Source: QKMZ01 sp012965515 (GTDB taxonomy: Bacteria; Cyanobacteriota; Vampirovibrionia; Obscuribacterales; Obscuribacteraceae). Taken from it: DNA of 64,000 nt. The stretch lies in NCBI GenBank assembly GCA_937879965.1, contig CALFMP010000010.1, forward strand, positions 348,379 to 412,378, in the 5' to 3' direction. The notes below the pieces were generated by a model that saw only the letters and a list, made by a program, of their open reading frames with translations, did no database searches and had not been told where the DNA came from. The position numbers and the translations under genes are program-made. This document shows positions 52,139-60,425 of this stretch, piece by piece. Numbering within the stretch: the stretch's first letter is position 1; each line of letters begins with the position of its first letter.

Positions 52139-55100
52139 ATGATTGAAAAACTGATTGCGTTTTCGCTGTCGCATCGGCTTCTTGTTTCCGCCGCAACTCT
52201 TGCAGTCATAGCAGCCGGTATTTTCGCGATGCTCAATTTGCCTGTTGATTCTTTTCCTGACGTAAGCAACGTTCAAGTGCAGATAATCACTGAGCCGGAA
52301 AGTATGGCCACCGAAGAGGTCGAGGCCCTTATCACTTATCCGATTGAAAATGTTCTGAACGGCTTGCCCAAAATCAAGAAAATCCGCTCCAATTCGACAT
52401 TTGGTTTGTCCGTCGTAACGGCAATTTTTGAAGATGACACTGATGTTTACTTTGCTAGAAACCTGATTCAGCAGAGGCTTACCTCACTTTCTGGAATGTT
52501 GCCCGAGCATTGTCCTCAGCCCACTCTGGGTCCGGTAGTGTCGAGCTTCAGCCAGGTCTATATGTATTACCTGACCAGTTCGCACCACGACCTCATCGAG
52601 CTGCGAACCATTCAGGACTGGGACATTTCCAGGCGTCTGAGATCTGTTCCGGGTGTGGCTAACGTTGCGACTTTTGGTGGCTTTGTCAAGCAGTATCAAG
52701 TCATAGTCAATCCGCGCGAACTCCATGGCTACAAGGTCACGCTCAACGAGCTGGTTGCCTCAATTTCTCAAAACAACGACAACGCAGGCGGAAACTTCAT
52801 CGAGCAATCAGGCGAAGAAGTGATCATTCGCGGAATGGGAAGAATCAAGTCGGTTGAGGACATTCGCAATATTGTCTTGAAAGAAGTAAACGGTACTCCG
52901 GTCACAGTCGGCCAGGTTTCCAGAGTGATTGTCGGTCAGGCCTTCAGGCGCGGCTCCGCCTCGATGGACGGCAAAGGCGAGGTGGTTACCGGCATTGTCT
53001 ACACACGCAAAGGAGTAAATACAAAAGCTGTCGTAGAGAAGGTCAAGGAGAAGGTCGAAGAGATCTCGCACAGCCTCCGCTCCGACGTTCATATAGTCCC
53101 CTACTATGACCAAACCGAGCTGGTAGACAAGACAATTGAAACTGTCAAAGAGATTCTGATATTCAGCGGCGGTTTGGTCATCGTCGTGCTGACTGCAGTT
53201 TTGTTGCACATTCCCAGCGCTCTTATAGTCTCGATCATCATTCCTTTGTCGCTGCTCTTCAGTTTTATATTGATGAAGTATTCAGGACTGACCGCCAACC
53301 TGATGACACTGGGAGCGGTCGACTTCGGCATTATTGTTGATGCAGGCGTGGTCTTGGTGGAAAACATTTTCCGCCATTTGTCGCGCGCGTATAAAGAATA
53401 TGGTGACGACTTCGATCGCCTGGAGGTGATAAAAACTGCATCCATCTCGGTGGCTAAGCCGATCGTATTTTCGATTGGCATCATCATGTCTGTTTATTTG
53501 CCGCTTTTCGCGCTGGAAGGCGTTGAAGGCAAGATGTTTCACCCGCTTGCTTTGACCTTTATGTATGCGCTTGCCGGCTCCCTGCTCGCGTCTCTCACGG
53601 TTATTCCTGTGCTGTGTTATTGGGTCATGAAAGGGCCCGTGAGAGAGAAGGAAAATCCTGCTCTTACTTTTGTGGTTGATCGCTATGTGCCTCTTCTGAA
53701 GACGGCAGTAGCCAATCCGAAGAAGATTCTTGCCGTGGCCGTTGTGGCTCTGGCTCTTAGTTTGGCCGTATTTCCTTTCCTCGGTTCAGAGTTTATCCCG
53801 TCTCTGGATGAAGGTCCGATTCTGGTGCGCATCAAGATGCCGGCTAGCATTTCTCATACCGAATCAATGCAGACGGTCAACAATATCGAAAGGCTGCTCA
53901 AGTCTTTCCCTGAAGTTGCCGTAATCGTTTCGCGCACGGGTCGGGCGGTTACCGGACCGGGTCTGGATGGCGTTGATTCTACGGATACTTACATCAGCCT
54001 TCATCCAAAAGACAAGTGGACAACGGCAAAAACAAAAGAGCAATTGATTGATTTGATGGCTGAAAAATTGCATGAAATCCCCGGATTGATGTTCAGCTTT
54101 TCGCAACCGATTGCCGATATGGTGGACGATTTGATCGCCGGTATTAGGGCTGATCTCGGCATAAAGATCTTTGGCGATGATTTAAACACTCTGGCCAGTC
54201 TTGCTGCCAAAATCGAATCGGAAGTTGGCAAGGTAAAGGGTGCAGCAGATATGCAGCACGAGCACTTACTGGGTTTGCCGGAATTGAATATTGAGCTTAA
54301 AAGACCTGTTTTGGCGCGCTTCGGACTCAATACCGATGACGTTCTCGACATCATCCGCGTGGCTCTGGCCGGAGACCGCGTTACTGAAGTGATTGAAGGG
54401 ACGAAGCGGTTCGGGCTGCTGGTCCGTTTCGAAAAGACTTATCGTGAAACACCCGCGCGTATTGCCGACGTTATGATCGACACGCCCAAAGGTGCTCGCG
54501 TGCCGCTCGATCAATTGGCGAAAATTGAGTTGGAGAGAGGTGCGGTGACTATAAACAGAGAGGACGGGCAAAGACGTACTGCTGTCATGGCAAACGTAAG
54601 AGGGCGCGACTTGGGTAGTTTTGTCGCCGAGGCGCAGAGCCGCGTGGAAAATAACGTACATATTCCCAAGGGCTACAAAGTTGTATGGAGCGGTCAGTTC
54701 GAGAATCAGGAGCGAGCAATGAAACGTCTGTCGATCGTCGTGCCGATAGTTCTCGTCCTCATTTTTGTGCTCCTATTTGCCTCATTTAACTCGTTCAAGA
54801 ACGCAGGCTTGATCATGTTGAACGTTCCTTTTGCAATGAGCGGTGGAATTCTGGCGCTGTTTCTTTCACATCAGACTTTGTCAGTTCCAGCCATCATCGG
54901 CTTCATTGCCCTGTTCGGTGTGGCAGTTCAAAACGGCGTCATCATGGTGACATACATAATGCAATTGGAACAAAGGGGGTCAACGATTGACGAGGCTGTT
55001 ATTCGTGGCGCGCAAACGCGACTGCGACCGGTGCTTATGACGGCACTGGTCGCCACCGTGGGCTTATTGCCGAAGGTGCTTTTTCAAGGAACGGGAACAG

Positions 55101-55231
55101 AGGTGCAGCGCCCGCTTGCGACAGTCATATTGGGTGGGCTTGTAACAGCAACTGCATTGACTCTGATCGTCTTGCCTGCGCTCTACAAGCTGCTCAATCA
55201 AAAGAATGGAAAGAAGGAGGCGGCAGTCTGA
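52139..55231 (+). CDS. Heavy-metal efflux RND transporter (CzcA/CusA family)
   Basis: A 1030-residue inner-membrane proton-driven pump for divalent or monovalent metals. It shows the family start LIAFSLSHRLLVSAATLAVI, then NLPVDSFPDVSNVQVQI. The proton-relay helix 4 reads VDFGIIVDAGVVLVENIF with D395, D401 and E408 all present. A second half with the duplicated fold ends LRPVLMTALVATVGLLPK. I use the ATG at 52139; the frame extends 20 codons upstream. The membrane-fusion and outer-membrane partners (CzcB, CzcC) are not adjacent, so this is an orphan or shares them. Metal specificity cannot be read with confidence. Confidence 0.92.
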   Translation: MIEKLIAFSLSHRLLVSAATLAVIAAGIFAMLNLPVDSFPDVSNVQVQIITEPESMATEEVEALITYPIENVLNGLPKIKKIRSNSTFGLSVVTAIFEDDTDVYFARNLIQQRLTSLSGMLPEHCPQPTLGPVVSSFSQVYMYYLTSSHHDLIELRTIQDWDISRRLRSVPGVANVATFGGFVKQYQVIVNPRELHGYKVTLNELVASISQNNDNAGGNFIEQSGEEVIIRGMGRIKSVEDIRNIVLKEVNGTPVTVGQVSRVIVGQAFRRGSASMDGKGEVVTGIVYTRKGVNTKAVVEKVKEKVEEISHSLRSDVHIVPYYDQTELVDKTIETVKEILIFSGGLVIVVLTAVLLHIPSALIVSIIIPLSLLFSFILMKYSGLTANLMTLGAVDFGIIVDAGVVLVENIFRHLSRAYKEYGDDFDRLEVIKTASISVAKPIVFSIGIIMSVYLPLFALEGVEGKMFHPLALTFMYALAGSLLASLTVIPVLCYWVMKGPVREKENPALTFVVDRYVPLLKTAVANPKKILAVAVVALALSLAVFPFLGSEFIPSLDEGPILVRIKMPASISHTESMQTVNNIERLLKSFPEVAVIVSRTGRAVTGPGLDGVDSTDTYISLHPKDKWTTAKTKEQLIDLMAEKLHEIPGLMFSFSQPIADMVDDLIAGIRADLGIKIFGDDLNTLASLAAKIESEVGKVKGAADMQHEHLLGLPELNIELKRPVLARFGLNTDDVLDIIRVALAGDRVTEVIEGTKRFGLLVRFEKTYRETPARIADVMIDTPKGARVPLDQLAKIELERGAVTINREDGQRRTAVMANVRGRDLGSFVAEAQSRVENNVHIPKGYKVVWSGQFENQERAMKRLSIVVPIVLVLIFVLLFASFNSFKNAGLIMLNVPFAMSGGILALFLSHQTLSVPAIIGFIALFGVAVQNGVIMVTYIMQLEQRGSTIDEAVIRGAQTRLRPVLMTALVATVGLLPKVLFQGTGTEVQRPLATVILGGLVTATALTLIVLPALYKLLNQKNGKKEAAV

Positions 55232-55245
55232 CTGAGTTTCGCAAT

Positions 55246-55500
55246 CTAGTCTGCTGAATTGTCCAAATTCTTGTCGTCGAATGCTTCGGCTATATGCGAG
55301 CCGTCAGCTTGTTTGCGCAGAATTTCAACTTTCTGTTCTGCGACTTTGAGAAAGGACTCGAGTTGCGTACTGAGCTCCATTCCTCGCTCGAAAAGGCTCA
55401 GTGCACGCTCCAATTTGATCTCACCATCGAGCTCACCGACTACTTGCTCGAGCTCCTTCAATGAACTTTCAAAATCTATTGTCTTTGCCATCTCATTCAC
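55246..55500 (-). CDS. xseB: Exodeoxyribonuclease VII small subunit
   Basis: An 84-residue XseB, the small subunit that coats the XseA stalk. It shows DFESSLKELEQVVGELDGE, then ALSLFERGMELSTQLESFL and AEQKVEILRK, which is the whole conserved two-helix fold. It starts 15 nt after the xseA stop on the same strand and converges with the RND gene 14 nt away. Confidence 0.94.
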   Translation of the reverse strand: MNEMAKTIDFESSLKELEQVVGELDGEIKLERALSLFERGMELSTQLESFLKVAEQKVEILRKQADGSHIAEAFDDKNLDNSAD

Positions 55501-55515
55501 CTCCTGTTTTTTTCA

Positions 55516-56715
55516 TCACCATTTTTCTTCAACTGATTCAATTTTGATTTTCAACTTGCCATCATGCAGCAATGCTTCCAATGTCTCCCCCGGCTCCACT
55601 TCGCTAAATGATCTGACTACCGACTTGTCGGATTTTCTCAAAACCGAGAATCCGCGGCTGAGAACATTGAGTGGGCTTAGGGCAATCAGCTTTTCACGGC
55701 TTGTTTTCAATTTGTGCTGAGCTGATGAAATCTGCATCTTGAGCCGAGAATTGAGAGTTTGCCTGTGGGCAATCACTCTTTCGGTCAATCGCTGAAGGCG
55801 TTCGCTGTATCTGATCAAAGAATTGAGAGGGCTCAGCCTTTCGACTTGGCGTCTTGCCGAAGTGAGCTTTTCAGTCATTTGCGATTGCAAGCGTCTGTCC
55901 AAAAGACCCCATTTGTCCATTAGCTCGACTGTGCCTTTTGCAACAAGCTCAGCCGCGGCAGTGGGAGTGGGCGCGCGCATGTCGGCGACCAGATCGCAAA
56001 TGGTAACGTCAGTCTCGTGACCGACGCCTGATATGACCGGCACCGCAGAAGATAGCACCGCACGAGCAACTATTTCCGTATTGAAAGACCAGAGATCTTC
56101 AATCGAGCCGCCGCCTCTGGCGACGATGATCACATCGACATCCTCAATTTCAGAAAGAATCGCAATTGCTCTGGCGATTTCTTCGACGCTGCCTTCGCCT
56201 TGAACTTTGCATGGCGAAATGAGGACATTGACCGAACGGTTGCGTCTCTTTAGAGTGTGAAGGATGTCGCGAAGAGCTGCTCCGGCAGAGCTAGTAACAA
56301 CGCCGATACGGCGGGGAAAAATTGGAATCGGGCGTTTGCGTTCTGGAGCAAAGAAACCTTCCTTCTCCAATTTTGCTGCTAACTGATCGAATGCAAGTTG
56401 CCACTCGCCGACACCGACCGGTTCGAGACCGGTGACGATCATTTGATAAGAACCGCGAGGCGGATAGACGCTGAGTTTGCCCCGTGCGACCATCATGAGG
56501 CCGTCTTCCAGTTTGAACTTGATGGAAGAATTGGCATTCTTGAAACAAACGCACGGCAATGTCGCGTCCTGATCTTTGAGAGAAAAGTACCAGTGCCCTG
56601 ACGGATAAACTTTGGCATTGGAGACTTCGCCTACTACATAAATGTAGGTGAATGACCCTTCCAGGGTGTCCTTAATCAGACCGGTCAGTTCAGAGACCGT
56701 CAAAACTGGCTGCAT
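55516..56715 (-). CDS. xseA: Exodeoxyribonuclease VII large subunit
   Basis: A 399-residue XseA, the catalytic subunit of a bidirectional single-strand exonuclease acting in repair. The N-terminal OB-fold contains VGEVSNAKVYPSGHWYFSLK. The catalytic domain carries IGVVTSSAGAALRDILHTL, DVIIVARGGGSIEDLWSFN and VGHETDVTICDLVADMRAPT. A coiled-coil region follows, ending in SPLNVLSRGFSVL. I prefer the ATG at 56715 (MQPVLTVSELTGLIK) because the family begins there; the frame reaches an ATG at 56757. It forms an operon with xseB. Confidence 0.95.
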   Translation of the reverse strand: MQPVLTVSELTGLIKDTLEGSFTYIYVVGEVSNAKVYPSGHWYFSLKDQDATLPCVCFKNANSSIKFKLEDGLMMVARGKLSVYPPRGSYQMIVTGLEPVGVGEWQLAFDQLAAKLEKEGFFAPERKRPIPIFPRRIGVVTSSAGAALRDILHTLKRRNRSVNVLISPCKVQGEGSVEEIARAIAILSEIEDVDVIIVARGGGSIEDLWSFNTEIVARAVLSSAVPVISGVGHETDVTICDLVADMRAPTPTAAAELVAKGTVELMDKWGLLDRRLQSQMTEKLTSARRQVERLSPLNSLIRYSERLQRLTERVIAHRQTLNSRLKMQISSAQHKLKTSREKLIALSPLNVLSRGFSVLRKSDKSVVRSFSEVEPGETLEALLHDGKLKIKIESVEEKW

Positions 56716-57057
56716 TCGACTGACTTCGCGAGTAACGAACAACGCCCTTATCCTCATAAGGTGAAGTGATGAATTTTCGGGTCACGTCTTATTAGACGAA
56801 TGAGCCGCCGAAATAGTTCATCGAAAAACATATTCTATCTAAAGGATGGCGCTGAAACATTTGCGGCTTCCGCTGTAATCCACTCCTTATGCCAGGAGTC
56901 GCCTGTTGACTACCGGGCTGCTTTTGTGAATTATGCAAACAGCTTCCAAAAGCCGATCTTGCCCTCGAGCTTATAAGTAGATCGGAGTCTGGTTGATGTC
57001 TTTTGTATATCTTCTCGGTATTTTTCTGCTTCCTTTCTTTGCCTGGGAGTGGCTTGT

Positions 57058-57079
57058 CGACAGGGTTTTAGCCCTGTCG
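57058..57079. repeat. 8-bp hairpin
   Basis: CGACAGGG and CCCTGTCG flank the loop TTTTAG, 60 nt upstream of the -35 box of the 57213 gene. Purpose unknown. Confidence 0.55.
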
Positions 57080-57137
57080 TATCGGGAAGAAAGAACTTGT
57101 AGAACATAAAAACCGGGCAGTCAAGATGTGATTTCAT

Positions 57138-57167
57138 TTGACCGCTTAAATTGTCATACTATATATT
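57138..57167 (+). promoter_or_regulatory. Sigma-70 promoter for the 57213 gene
   Basis: TTGACC (57138-57143), 18-nt spacer, TATATT (57162-57167). The predicted start of transcription, about 57174, excludes the upstream ATG at 57171 and supports the ATG at 57213. Confidence 0.52.
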
Positions 57168-57212
57168 GGTATGACATACAAACGTCGGGTATCTTTGGTG
57201 GAGGGGTGCTTC

Positions 57213-58010
57213 ATGCACAGAACTTTGTTCACGCCTTCTATGGTTGAGGCTTTTCGCATCTGCAAAAAGGCATATCGAATCGGTCAAGAGCACTATGCGG
57301 AAGGAACGAATTCAGCTACGGGTCGATTGAAGAGTCTGACCAGAAGATTCATTTTGCGCGGACTTGCAGAGATCAATCGAGGCAAGCTTCAGGACGTGAA
57401 TCAGGTTCAAAAGTACATGGGGCAACAATGGCCCGTGGATATTCTGGGTATTGCCACACAAGAGCGAGATCGCAACACTCGTGCATTCTTGTTTGCATAC
57501 AAGACGCTAACTCGCTATGTGAAGAAGCCATACAAACCCGACGGTGCAGAAATCGTTGGCGTTGCTCAAAAGGTGCGTGCAAGAGTTCCGCATTTGCGTG
57601 TGTATGTTGAGGACACAATGGATCTGATGCTCTGGTATCCGCACGAAAAACGTCTTGAACTTGTGGACTACCAGCTAAATCCGATCGCTCACTATGATCC
57701 ACGTTGGCCGTCGGCAACGATCTTGGTGAAGCAGTACCTCGCCGAGAGACTGAAGATGCGCTTTCCGTATGAGAGAGTGACTCTCACTTTTGTTCGTGCA
57801 GGTACAAAGGAGCATCAGCCGGTCAGTCTTACTTTGGATGAAAGCATCTTTGCGTTGCACTGGTCTGAACTGGTCAAGACTCTCGAAGCAATGAGAGAGG
57901 AATCAGCAGGACAGGGTGAATGCAGCGAAAGTTGCCGCCATTGCGAAACTGAAGCCGAAAGCAAGGGCGAAGAAATGACCGTCAGCGAGACTTTCTCGAA
58001 GACTGCGTAG
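57213..58010 (+). CDS. PD-(D/E)XK (RecB/Cas4-like) protein with degenerate active site
   Basis: A 265-residue soluble protein with GGAGGGG 6 nt before the ATG. It opens with TPSMVEAFRICKKAYRIG, the TPS-x-x-C-x-K/R opening of RecB-type and AddB/Cas4 nucleases, with Cys17. The core strand pair has D137 (EDTMDLMLW) and LELVDYQLN, where D152 is kept but the catalytic Lys of DYK is Gln154. KQYLAERL fits the Q-x-x-Y helix. Near the end is CSESCRHC (Cys237, 241, 244), which with Cys17 makes the four-Cys set of an Fe-S staple. It may bind DNA without cutting, or use a displaced lysine. No cas or add genes are nearby. Confidence 0.68.
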   Translation: MHRTLFTPSMVEAFRICKKAYRIGQEHYAEGTNSATGRLKSLTRRFILRGLAEINRGKLQDVNQVQKYMGQQWPVDILGIATQERDRNTRAFLFAYKTLTRYVKKPYKPDGAEIVGVAQKVRARVPHLRVYVEDTMDLMLWYPHEKRLELVDYQLNPIAHYDPRWPSATILVKQYLAERLKMRFPYERVTLTFVRAGTKEHQPVSLTLDESIFALHWSELVKTLEAMREESAGQGECSESCRHCETEAESKGEEMTVSETFSKTA

Positions 58011-58056
58011 GGCAAGGCTTATTTTCGCAGATTCCATCTGCAGCACCACAAGCGGT

Positions 58057-58102
58057 GTCAGGATGACTGTCGTGTTTCCCGAGCACGGACGGTTATCCTG
58101 AC
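58057..58102. repeat. 18-bp hairpin downstream of the nuclease-like gene
   Basis: 58057-58074 pairs with 58084-58102 through 18 base pairs including two G-U and one bulged G (58088), around a 9-nt loop. It starts 47 nt after the 58010 stop. It could be a terminator without a T-run, an mRNA 3' stabiliser or a structured RNA. Confidence 0.65.
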
Positions 58103-58244
58103 TTCTGCTTTGAATGGGGGATAAACACAGTCCAGTCGATTGATTACGTGTTGTTAAGCTTGTTTCCTGGCAAGCAACGCTGCGCATATCCGATCTTCTT
58201 CCTTGTCGCTTATGATCAAAGGTCAACTAGACAGGAAATGGACC

Positions 58245-59609
58245 ATGACCAGAAATCCCGGCAACCCGGCACAAGCCTCTGAAGGTTCTAATAAGACAAT
58301 CTCTAAGGATGGTCGGATACCCGTCGACCTCTTGATTAGTCCTATTGCCGAGCTTGTCACTGCCGAGGCGCATGACGGTCCAGTGCGCGGCGAAGAGATG
58401 CGAGACATAAGGCGCATCAGGAATGCCGCAATTGCGATTAGCGGCGGACAAATAATTGCAGTTGGTAGTGCCGACGAGATCCAACATGCGGTTGTCACCG
58501 ATTCGAACACCGAAATCATTGATGCTCGCGAAAGTTTAGTCAGTCCCGGCCTCGTCGATGCACATACGCATTTGATCTTTGACGGTAATCGTGCTGACGA
58601 ATTTGTGATGCGCAGTCAGGGCAAGACTTACACTGAAATAGCTGCCGCCGGTGGTGGCATAGTCAAAAGTATGAGGGCTACTCAAAACGCTGATTTAGAG
58701 CGGCTTGTATCGCTTGGTCGCAAGCGCGTGGAGCGCATGCTTGAGTCGGGAACCACTGCCCTTGAGGTGAAGACCGGATACGGTTTGGAAGCTGATAGCG
58801 AACTACGAATGCTGGAGGCGATCTACCGCCTAAAATCCGAATCTGCGCTCGATATTGTGCCCACTTTCATGGCGGCACATGCGATACCACCCGGCAAAGA
58901 GCGCGAAGGATATGTAGACGACATCGTCAATGATATGCTGCCGCGCGTGGTGGCAATGGCCACAGAGCAAGCGGAGCGTGAAGGCGTGCATGTAAGCCAC
59001 ATGCTGCCTTACGTTGACGTTTTTTGCGACAGGGGATATTTCACGCTGGAAGATACGCGCAAGATCTTCGGCGCAGCGATCAAGTTAGGGTTAAAACCTC
59101 GCGTTCATTCCGATGAATTTGTCAATCTCGGTGCCACCACATTGGCCGTCGAACTGGGTGCAGCAAGCGCCGATCACCTGCTTAATGTGAGCGACGAAGA
59201 GATAGCCCTTTTGGCGAAGTCATCGACTGTGGCTGTGCTTTTGCCCGGTACGTCGTTTTATCTCAATCTCTGCGAGCATGCGCCGGCAAGGCGAATGATA
59301 GAGGAGGGTGTAGCGATTGCACTCGCCACAGACTATAACCCTGGCTCGTGCCACATATCCTCTTTGCCCTTCATCTGGGGCTTGGCCTGTCTGCATTTGA
59401 AGATGCTGCCAGAGGAGGCCCTCACGGCGTTAACCGTAAATGGTGCCTGGGCGATCGGGCTCGGATCGAATATTGGACAGTTGAGACCCGGCTATCAGGC
59501 CGATGTCACCATATACGACGTAAAACAATTGGAAGAAGTCCCCTACAACATTGGTTGGAACCCTGTTAAACAGGTGATAAAGAAGGGGCGGACTGTCTAT
59601 AGCAGATAG
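58245..59609 (+). CDS. hutI: Imidazolonepropionase
   Basis: A 454-residue amidohydrolase that opens imidazolone-5-propanoate to N-formimino-glutamate in histidine breakdown. Zn-binding motif VDAHTHLIFDG is followed by the substrate loop EFVMRSQGKTYTEIAAAGGG. TFMAAHAIPP and RVHSDEF give further His ligands, and ALATDYNPGSCH supplies the catalytic Asp. I use the ATG at 58245, which has AGGAAAT upstream. A 60-residue N-terminal part before the fold is somewhat long. No hutU, hutH or hutG gene is nearby, so the rest of the pathway must be elsewhere if it is used. Confidence 0.94.
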   Translation: MTRNPGNPAQASEGSNKTISKDGRIPVDLLISPIAELVTAEAHDGPVRGEEMRDIRRIRNAAIAISGGQIIAVGSADEIQHAVVTDSNTEIIDARESLVSPGLVDAHTHLIFDGNRADEFVMRSQGKTYTEIAAAGGGIVKSMRATQNADLERLVSLGRKRVERMLESGTTALEVKTGYGLEADSELRMLEAIYRLKSESALDIVPTFMAAHAIPPGKEREGYVDDIVNDMLPRVVAMATEQAEREGVHVSHMLPYVDVFCDRGYFTLEDTRKIFGAAIKLGLKPRVHSDEFVNLGATTLAVELGAASADHLLNVSDEEIALLAKSSTVAVLLPGTSFYLNLCEHAPARRMIEEGVAIALATDYNPGSCHISSLPFIWGLACLHLKMLPEEALTALTVNGAWAIGLGSNIGQLRPGYQADVTIYDVKQLEEVPYNIGWNPVKQVIKKGRTVYSR

Positions 59610-59653
59610 ATACACTGGGGTGTCTTTGTGCCACCACCGGTAATATTTTATTT

Positions 59654-59674
59654 TCGGGAAAAAAACTTTCCTGA
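59654..59674 (+). terminator. Weak hairpin, possible hutI terminator
   Basis: TCGGGAAA and TTTCCTGA pair through 8 bp including one G-U around AAAAC, followed by TTTGCTTG. The AT-rich stem is weak and ends 6 nt before the -35 box of the next promoter. Confidence 0.3.
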
Positions 59675-59679
59675 TTTGC

Positions 59680-59707
59680 TTGTCTTATTATCGGCTTTAG
59701 TTATAAT
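59680..59707 (+). promoter_or_regulatory. Sigma-70 promoter for the 59829 gene
   Basis: TTGTCT (59680-59685), 16-nt spacer, consensus TATAAT (59702-59707). The leader is about 115 nt. Confidence 0.58.
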
Positions 59708-59828
59708 TCTAGAGGCGCCACCACGGACGGGGCCATTTCAGAAAAGACGGTTGGTTCGACTGCAACAGGCAATGAGAACTGACGGTTTCCTGGCAAGTTT
59801 TTAAATCCAGAGCGGGGGATACGGACTG

Positions 59829-60245
59829 ATGGCAGAGAGCATGCGCAAACAGGAAAACCCAGAAGACCTGGCAGCGCTTGAAGGATTTGAAGAGTTTTTT
59901 GAAGGTGACACAGAGTCCGCAGTCGAAGTAACCGCCGATGCCACTATGAGTGGTGAAGTTATGCAGCAGCAAGTCGAAAAGCTGCTTGAGCGCATGACGG
60001 AGTTGCTTTCGTTCAGCGTTGATCAAAGAGTGGAGTCGGCCAGAATGGCGACGCAACTCATAGATAATCAGCGTCAACTGATTGCTACGCAACAGATTCT
60101 CATTCGTTTGATGGAACGTTCGATCGACCTGACTCGACACATCAGCTCGATTGAAGAAAAATTGCCGGTACTCTTCGAACTGCCCCGCACGGTTGAGAGC
60201 ATCCGCCAGCGCCTAGTGCAGATGGAAGGGGTCGAGGTCGAATAG
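59829..60245 (+). CDS. Small coiled-coil protein of unknown function
   Basis: A 138-residue acidic soluble protein. Residues 1-40 are Glu/Asp-rich and probably disordered. From about 44 onward the sequence is helical with heptad character (EVMQQQVEKLLERMTELLSF, then QLIDNQRQLIATQQILIRLM and RHISSIEEKLPVLFELPRTV). No signal peptide or helix for the membrane. GGGGGA precedes the ATG by about 10 nt. It has a strong promoter of its own, and the His/Asp-rich membrane protein follows 180 nt later on the same strand. No family recognised. Confidence 0.72.
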   Translation: MAESMRKQENPEDLAALEGFEEFFEGDTESAVEVTADATMSGEVMQQQVEKLLERMTELLSFSVDQRVESARMATQLIDNQRQLIATQQILIRLMERSIDLTRHISSIEEKLPVLFELPRTVESIRQRLVQMEGVEVE

Positions 60246-60425
60246 TCGACTCGTCCTGAGAGTCTGGTCTTAACGCGTTTTCTGGCCAGTTCAGGCAAAC
60301 CAGGTTAATTTATGTGGTGGTTCTCCCACTACTGGCGTTTTCCACGTATTTACTTTGAGATTTAAGATCGTAGTATTGCTTGGACGGCGCCCGCACAGTG
60401 ACTGGGACCGTCTGAGGAGAACTCG

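Larger units (their letters stand above)
56716..57212. other. Divergent intergenic region between xseA and the nuclease-like gene
   Basis: The region contains a short 8-bp hairpin (57058-57079) and a promoter (57138-57167). The 68-codon minus frame at 56931-57137 has no supporting signal. Nothing else stands out. Confidence 0.5.

Noticed and set aside
56931..57137. 68-codon minus-strand frame in the xseA spacer
   Set aside because: No ribosome-binding site, runs through the 57058 hairpin, and composition is not convincing.
57213..58010. Cas4 of a CRISPR system
   Set aside because: No repeat array or other cas gene in the window, and the DYK lysine is missing; called only PD-(D/E)XK-like.
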